Below, in pieces: positions 10,601-19,600 of a stretch of DNA of 64,000 nt (position 1 is the stretch's first letter; each line of letters starts with the position of its first letter). The notes under the pieces were generated by a model, which was not told where the DNA came from, ran no database searches, and was given only the letters and a program-made list of their open reading frames with translations. A program made the translations under genes and the position numbers. This DNA is from Thiotrichales bacterium (GTDB lineage: Bacteria > Pseudomonadota > Gammaproteobacteria > Beggiatoales > Beggiatoaceae). The stretch lies in assembly GCA_016744475.1 (NCBI GenBank), contig JADGEH010000007.1, forward strand, positions 20,190 to 84,189, given 5' to 3'.

Positions 10601-13600
10601 GCGGCAGATAATTGCACGGTGTCGCCAAACACATAGCTTCCCGCGCCACTGACTTGACCTTGGCCTTGGCTCACGCTGGCGGTCAGATTAAAGCTTTGAC
10701 GGCTAAACGTGGCAGTGCAGGTTTTGTCGCTGTCCATATTCACAGGTATCGTGCTACAAGCGCTGTCCCAGCCGTCAAATTGCCAACCCGCAGCGGGTGT
10801 GGCGCTGATGTTGACGGGGGTAAAACTGGGATAACTGCCTGCGCCTGTCACCACACCTTCGCCCACTTGGTTCAAGCTCAAAGTGAAGCTTTGCTGGGTG
10901 AAAGCCGCCGTACAGTGTTTATCAGCGTCTAAAAAGGCAGTGCCATCAACATCGCAATCACCGCCCCACAGCACGGGTAGTGTCCAGCCTGCGGAAGGAG
11001 TCGCGGTCAGCGTGAGGGCTTGTTGAGATAAATGCGAGCCAGTGCCCGACACAGTACCTTCGCCGCCTGTGATGTCAGCGGTGAGATTAAAACTCAATTG
11101 GCTGAAAGTGGCGGTGCAAGTGTAGTTGTTATTGATAAACACGCTGCCATTGCTGGAACAACCGCTCCAGCCATCAAACACCCAACCCGCTGCGGGTGTG
11201 GCAGATAATTGAACGGAGTCACCTTGAGTGACCACCACCTCTCCAGGGCCTGGACTGACGCTGCCTTCGCCTGTCACCAACATCGTCAAGGTGCGCTCAT
11301 TATCAAACACTTGAATCGCTGCGGTGCCGCTGGTCTGTCCTGGCGCACTGGCGGTAAGAGTCAGACTTTGCGTGCCATCTAATGTGCTGTCATCCATCGC
11401 ATCAATAGCAAAGGTCGCGCTGAGTTCTCCATCAAGAATCACCACGGTCAGCGGCACGGTGGCTTCACCCATGTCGCTACTGGCTAAACTCACAGTCAAA
11501 TCGCCTTGCGTACTACTTTCTCGACTCACAGTGCCCGTGATGGCACCCGCTCCGGCTCCTTCACCTGCCGTCCCAGCAGATAACAGCACTTCTAAAGCGC
11601 CTTTGCCAATGGTTACGCTGGCAGCGGTAGACATATCCACACCGCCGTTTGTTACCCCGCCGTTGTCTTGTAAGAACATTTCAAGCGTGGCAACGCCTGC
11701 CCCCGCATTGAGCGTGTAGGTGAATTGTCCATTGGCGGCCACGGTGGGAGGTGCTGCATCATTGAGGATGTCTGTGGGGTCGGTGACATTGACAATAAAC
11801 AGCGGTGTTTGGCTTACATTTTCATCAACGCTGCCTAAATCAATATTAAACGCCCAAGCGGGGACGGTGTGTGCGCCGCTCAAAGCGATAGGGTGTGTAA
11901 TATCGTGGCTTAAATACTCAAAACTGGGCTGATCATTGACGGGTACCACGGTGATTTGCGCCACTTCGGTATCGGCACTGAAGGCCGTGGCCCCCCCGCT
12001 GCTAATAATCGCGGCGGTGTTGCCGTTGACCGTGGCATCATTTTTATCCCATAAACGGAAGTTAATCGCCGCCGTGCCGTGATAATCAGCATTTGGCACA
12101 AAGCGCAAACGGGTGACGACATCGCTGGCTAACATCCGCGCATGACTGGCAGACACCACGCCCACGGCTTGCCAACTGCTGCCATTATTTAAGCTGTATT
12201 CCCACGCGCCATTGCTTTCATCGGTGGTGAAAATCGCTAAACCATGCGTATCGGCGGGATCATCGTCGCTCAGCATCGTCACCGCAGGTTCTACGGAAGC
12301 GATGATCTCTGAGATTAAATTGCCATTGCTGGCGACATCCTCTTCGAGAATATCCGTCAACACAGGTGCGCCGCTAAAATCTAGCACGGGCGCGTCGTTG
12401 ACGGCATTCACAGTGATGGTGAAAGTGAGGGTGGCAGACGTATCCAGGCCACCGTTGGCGGTGCCGCCGTCATCTTGTACGGTCACGTCAAAAGTGGAAG
12501 TGCCGTTTTGTGCGGCGGCGGGGGTGTAAGTCAAAGTCCCGCTGTTATCCACCGCAGGCACAGCGCTGAACAAACCAGAGTGGCTGATAGCGCTGACCGT
12601 GTAAGCCACCACGCTATCGCTTTCATCGGTGCCGGAATCAAACGTCGCCCAGCCTGCTAAAGTTTGTGCGCCAGCATCTTCATCAATGGTCGCAGGGTTT
12701 GAGGCAGTAAAAGACGGCTGATCGTTGACTTGATTGACGGTGACAGTGAAGCTTTGCTGCACGTTTTCCGTGCTTTCATTCAAACTCAACACCACATTGT
12801 GCGTACCCACTTCAGCATTGGTCGGCGTACCGCTTAAAGTCGCCGTGCCGTCGCCGTTGTCTGTGAACGTCAGCCACGTCGGCTTGGTGGGTACTGTGAT
12901 CGCAGGTGATGCGCCGTCCGTGCTTTCATTGTCCGTAGTGGTGATGCTGTAGCTATAAGCCGCATCTTCGTTGACGCTCGTCACTTCTGTGCTAGAAAAC
13001 GCGGGTGGGCGTTTTTCGTAAGCACCGATGCTACAGTTGGTGCTTTGTGGGCGGGTGATGCCGCGTGCGTCGGTCGCTTCGCAACTGGCATTATCGCCTG
13101 CGTTGGCGGCGGGAGAGCCGGGGAGCAATGCCATTGTTTGCATTGAGCCGCCGTTGTCCTGGAGCGTGCCTAGATTAGGATCGCCTGTGACCATGCTGGA
13201 AGCATTTGTCGCACAAGAGCCATCTTTAATCAGGTTGTTAGTGTGAGTGAGAAAAGTGCCCGAACAATCACCACCTGTGTTGTTAGCAATAAGGGTGTTT
13301 TTCAAAATCCGGGTGGCACCTGTTCCGATGTGAAGGCCACCAGAACCAGAGGTACTATTACCTGAAATCGTGCTGTTTAAGAGGGTGATACTTGCGTTGC
13401 CACCACGTATTGCAGCACCAGCACCATTGGCTGAATTGCCTGTAAAGATGCTATTGATAACCGTCAGAGTACTTGAGTTATCATTATAAACGGCACCACC
13501 GCCTACACTGGAAGCTGTATTGTTAGCAAAAACACTGTTTTTAACCGTCAACACACCGTTTGAATTGTTGATAGCACCGCCTCTAGCAGCAGTATTATCC

Positions 13601-16600
13601 GACAACATGCACTGCTCAATGGTCAAATTGATCGCAGTCCCCATAGAGATAGCTCCGCCGTATATCCCTCCTGCATTACCATTACTGAGCGTTAAAGCTT
13701 TTAAGGTAGCGGTTGTAGTGCCAACAAAGTCAAGCAAGCGAATGCTACTGGCAGTAGTGATAGTAATATTGTTTGCACCGCCATCAATCGTCAGGTCTTT
13801 ATTGACATCAAGCTCGCTAAGCAATGTGATCGTGTGATCGGTATCAAAGGTCACCGTATCCCCCACGCAAGCCGCACCCACCGCCCAGCGCAAAGAATTC
13901 GCGCCCGTATCAGCGCTGCTGGTCACCACAGGATTGCTGGCACAAGCCACCGTCACATCAAAGCTTTGCGTCACATTTTCCGTGCTTTCATTCAGGCTTA
14001 GCACCACCGCATTGACTCCCGCATCACTGCCATCCGGTGTACCCGTCAAAGTCGCTGTGCCGTTGCCGTTATCGGTTAGCGTTAGCCAAGCGGGTTTGGT
14101 GGGGGCGGTGATTGCAGGTGACGCACCGTCGGTGGTTTCGTTATCGGTGGTACTGATGTTATAGGTATAGACCGTGCCACTCGTTGCGCTGGTCACTTCC
14201 GTACTGGAAAAGGCGGATGGGTGTTTTTCATACGCACCAATGCTGCAATTCGTGCTTTGTGGGCGGGTGATGCCGCGAGCATCTGTGGCTTCGCAACTCG
14301 CGTTGTTCCCAGCATTAAGCGCGGGCGAACCCGGCAATAAAGCCAAGGTATGAATTGAGCCACCATTATCTTGCAAAGTGCCAAGTGCTGGGTTGCCGCT
14401 CAAGCGACCGCTGATTGTAGTACCTGAGTTACAACTATTATCTTCAAACAAATTGTTGATATTATCGTTGATATTGCCTGTCTGGAGATAACAGTCTGAA
14501 CCAGACACCGCACCAGCAAAGATATTGTTATACAAATTCAACGTGCCACTCGCATCAAGATTGTAGACACCTGCCCCCTTACTAACAGGTGCGGAATTGG
14601 CAGAAAATGTACTGTTATAGATATTTAGAGTGCCACCATCGCCGCCAAGAAGAATGCCTCCTCCTCTGGAAGTCGCAATATTATTGTAAAAAATGCTATT
14701 TTTTACGGTGAGTGTTGCCCCACTCACACGAATAGCCCCCCCATGTCCCGCTTGATTATTTTTGAATAAGCAGTTTTCCACTGTAAGTGTGACATCAGGA
14801 CCAGAAATACCTGCACCAGTCGAGTTAGAAGCTGCGCTACCGTCCGCAATAGTCAAACTATTAAAGGCAATAGTGGTGGATGCACCTAGACTAAATACTC
14901 GCACTGCGCCACCACCGCTAACCGTCATGTTTTGTCCACTGCCATCAATGCTCAAATCTTTATCAATGTCTAATTGACCACTGCTGCTGATGTCAATAGT
15001 GCTGCCCGCAATCCCCGCATCGAATGTTACCGTATCCCCCACACAAGCCGCTTGAATCGCCCAGCGCAAAGAATTCGTACCCGTATCGGCACTGCTGGTC
15101 ACCACAGGATGACTGGCACACGTCACAGTGACATCAAAGCTTTGCGTCACATTCTCCGTGCTTTCATTCAGGCTCAGCACCACCGCATTGGCACCCGCAT
15201 CACTGCCGTCCGGTGTTCCACTCAAAGTAGCGGTGCCGTCGCCATTATCGGTCAGCGTCAGCCAAGCAGGCTTGGTGGATGCGGTGATCGCAGGCGATGC
15301 ACCGTCGGTGCTTTCGTTGTCGGTGGTGGTGATGTTGTAGGTATATGCTGTACCCGCCGTGGCGGCGGTGACTTCCGTGCTGGAAAACGCAGGTGGGCGT
15401 TTTTCATACGCACCGATACTACAGTTAGTGCTTTGTGGGCGGGTGATACCGCGTGCGTCTGTCGCTTCGCAATTGGCATTATCGCCTGCATTGGCGGCGG
15501 GAGAGTTGGGGAGCAGTGCCATAGTGTGAACGGTACCGCCATTATCTTGCAAAGCACCCAGCAGCGGATCGCTGCTGACCAAGGGGCTACAAGTACCATC
15601 TTCAATTAGGTTATTGGTATTCGTAGTTACACCGCCACTCGCATCATAAAAATAACAATCACTACCGCTAGTGGTGTTGGCAATAATGTTATTACTTAAT
15701 GCCAAGAAACCACCATGACTGCGAATGGTATGTTTACTGTTATCAGAAAATGTGCTGTTTTTGATAGTAATGGTGTAAGTCGGATTGATATTTAATGCAG
15801 CACCACCAATGGATGCCGTGTTGTTATAAAAGGTGCTATTAAAAATATTGGCATCACTCGCTAGGTCTAATGTTCCACCGTGGGTAGCTGAACTGCCATT
15901 GCCTGAAAAAACACTGTTATTGATGGTCAGAAGCAGCGCCCCCGCATAACTTTCTATGGCTCCCCCTTTTGCGGCTGTATTATTGCTCATTACGCTGTTA
16001 CTCAGCGTGACTCCCGCACCACTGGCCACAAAAATACCACCGCCATTCTGCGCACCTGCATGACCATTGCTAATCGTTAAACTATTTAAATTGATTGAAC
16101 CGCTGGCTACATTGAATACGCGCGTTACGTTATTACCACTCACGGTGATGTTATTGGCACCACCATCAATGCTCAAATTTTTGTCCAACGTCAATTCACT
16201 GGCAAGCGTGATGCTGTAATCCGCATCAAAAGTCACGGTATCACCTGAGCAAGCCCCTGCAATGCCATCTCGCAAGGAGCCAGCACCCGAATCGGCATTA
16301 TTACTGACGATGGGATTACTCATACAAGCCACAGTAATGTTAAAGCTCTGCGTCACATTTTCCGTGCTTTCATTCAGGCTCAATGTCACCGAATGGCTAC
16401 CCACATCAACACCCAAGGGCGTACCCGTCAAAGTGGCTGTGCCATCGCCATTATCCGTCAGCGTCAGCCCCGCGGGTTTGGTGGGTGCGGTGATCGCAGG
16501 CGATGCGCCGTCAGTGGTCTCGTTGTCGGTGGTAGTGATGCTGTAGGTATACGCCGTACCTGCTGTGGCGGCGGTGACTTCCGTGCTGGAAAAGACGGGG

Positions 16601-19600
16601 GGGCGTTTTTCATACGCACCGATGCTGCAATTCGTGCTTTGTGGGCGAGTGATGCCGCGTGCGTCTAAGTTGTTGACCGTGCCTGCGTCGGCGCAAGCGG
16701 TGTTGTTGCCTGCGTTGGCGGCTGGGGAATCGGGTAACAGCGCCATCGTTTGCACTGACCCGCCATTATTTTGTAATGCACCGAGATTGGGGTCACCAGA
16801 CAGAGCGGGGCTACAAGTATTGTCTTCAATCAGATTATTGATGTTTGTGGTAATGCTGCCAGGCAGTGTTGTACCAATACGGCAGTCACCCCCCCCTGTG
16901 TTATTCGCTATAATATTATTGCTAAACACAGCCAGTATGCCGTCTACATTGATATTTCCACCTTGACTCGCGGCTGAGCTATTGCCAGAAAAAGTGTTAT
17001 TCACAACTGACAGATTGGTGGCCGCAGAAGCAAGATTAACCCCACCACCAGAGCTGGTGGCGGTATTCCCAATAAAGGTATTATTGATGACTTGACCAGA
17101 ATCAACGCCGCTGAATTGGAGCGCACCACCACTTTGGATAGATTGATTTCCATTAAAAAGGCTGGTGAATATATGACTGCGGGTTTTACCGCTGCCGGTG
17201 CCTGCTATCTGAGCAATGGCTCCCCCATACCCACTCACCAAGGTTTTGTTATTTTCAAATAAACTGTGACTAACGGTGATAACGGTATCCGTATTCCCTT
17301 CATTTTGTAGGCTAATCGCGCCACCATTTTTGTTCGATTCATTTGCACTGAAAATGCTATTGCCCACACTCACATTAGCACCATCATTGAGCCTGAGTGC
17401 ACCGCCACGCTGAGTAGTGGAATTGCTAGTAAAGGTACTGTTACTCACACTGCCAGTGATATCTAAACCAAAATTGATCGCGCCACCGCCACCATCCGTC
17501 GAGTTATTCGTTGAATTACTAATGAAAACCGTTCCAGTCACAGAAATATCTGTAGGCGCGCTCAGTGTAGCGATAGCTCCACCAAAACCGAAAGTCGATC
17601 CATTGGCCTGATTGCCATTAAAAGTACCGCCGTTAATGGTGGCTGTCGTTCCACTGAAAGAGATGCCACCACCCGCTCCAGTATTTGCGGCATTAGTGCT
17701 GAAATCTGTATCACTGACACTCAAAGAGGTGCCTGAGCTATAAATAGCACCGCCGCTATAAGCCGTGTTGCTGGTGAAGCTACTGTTTGTCACTGTCAAT
17801 GGGCCGATGGTATAAATCGCACCACCAGAGCGATTACCACTAACAGTACCTGTCGCGGTGTTATTGTCGAAATGACAGTTATTAATGCTTAACGTGGACG
17901 CACTATTTGTGACGTTTATCGCACTGCCAACCGTTGAAATACCTTTACTCAAGGTCAGGCTTTCCAGGCTCAAGTTGCCTGCACTCACATCAAAAATTGG
18001 CACATCACCTGTGCCGTTGCTGTCAGTATCACCACTCATTGCAATATTATTGCTACCACCATCAATGGTGAGGGGTTTATTGATGCTGAGTGGGTTGGCG
18101 AGAAGAATGCTGTAATCCGCATCAAACGTTATCGTATCCCCACTACACGCCGCAAAAATAGCTGCCCGCAATGAAGTCGTGCCAGAATCAGCATTGCTGG
18201 TGACTATCGGATGACTCACACAAGGTATGGTGATGTTAAAACTCTGCGTCACATCCTCTGTGTTTTCATTCAAACTCAGCACCACAGCATGACTTCCCAC
18301 ATCATCAAAACCAGGCGTACCTGTTAGCGTTGCCGTGCCATCAGTGTTATCCGTCAAACTTAACCAAGCTGGCAGAGTCGGCGCGGTGATGACAGGCGAT
18401 GCGCCGTCGGTGGTCTCGTTGTCGGTGGTGGTGATGTTGTAAGTGTAAGCCGTGCCGCTCGTTGCGCTGGTCACTTCCGTGCTGGAAAAGGCGGGTGGGC
18501 GTTTTTCGTAAGCACCGATGCTGCACAAGGTGCTTTGTGGGCGGGTGATGCCGCGTGCATCAAAGTTGTTGACTGTAGTGGCATCGGCACAAGTGGTGTT
18601 GTCGCCTGCGTTGGCGGCAGGAGAATCTGGCAACAGCGCCAAAGTGTAAACCCCTGAGCCGCCGTTATCCTGATACGCACCCAGCAAAGGATCGCCCGTC
18701 AAGGCAGGGCTGCAAGTACCATCCTCAATCAAATTACGCACATTGCTTGATAGAGTGCCAGTGTTGTTGCAATCATAGCTTGTGCTGTTTGCCACCAAAG
18801 CATTTTTCAAATGCAAGGTACCATCACTATATACACCAGTAGAGTTGCTGGCTAAGGTGGAATTCAGAATATGTAGCGTCCCTGAATTGGATACGCCCCC
18901 ACCGTGACCTGTCGCCGTATTGTTATACACACTGGTACTGATGAGATGAGCCGTACCTTGAGCATTGCGCAAAGCCGCCCCTTGACCACTGGCAGTATTA
19001 TTTGAAAAATCACTATCAAATACTTTCAACAGCGCACTGCTGCCTGTGTTGTAGATAGCCGCCCCATCGGTTTGACTGCTGTTATTGAAAAATACCGTGC
19101 TGTAAACACTTAAAACCCCATCGTCAACATACACCGCAGCACCTTTGCCCGAGCCTGTCACCACGTTGTTTTGAAATAATACATATTGCAATAGTACATT
19201 GGCGCTACTGCCCACGTATAAAGCCGCACCATGATCATTAACCAGTGCCCCCTTTTCAAGGGTCAAGTTTTTCAAATCCACCGAGCCAGAACTGACATAA
19301 AAAATCGGTGTGCTGTCGTTGCCATCAATGCGAATGGTGCGGGGATCGCCATCAATAGTGAGGTTTTTATTGATGGTTAAATCGCTCGCCAGCGTGATGG
19401 TGTGATCCGCATCGAAAGTCACAGTATCTCCACTACAAGCCGCTTGAATGCCCCAGCGCAAAGAATTCGCACCCGAATCAGCATTGCTAGTGACGACAGG
19501 ATTAGTCACACACGCCACCGTCACATCAAAGCTTTGCGTCACGTTTTCCGTGCTTTCATTCAAACTGAGCACCACCGCATTTGCTCCGACATCGCTACCA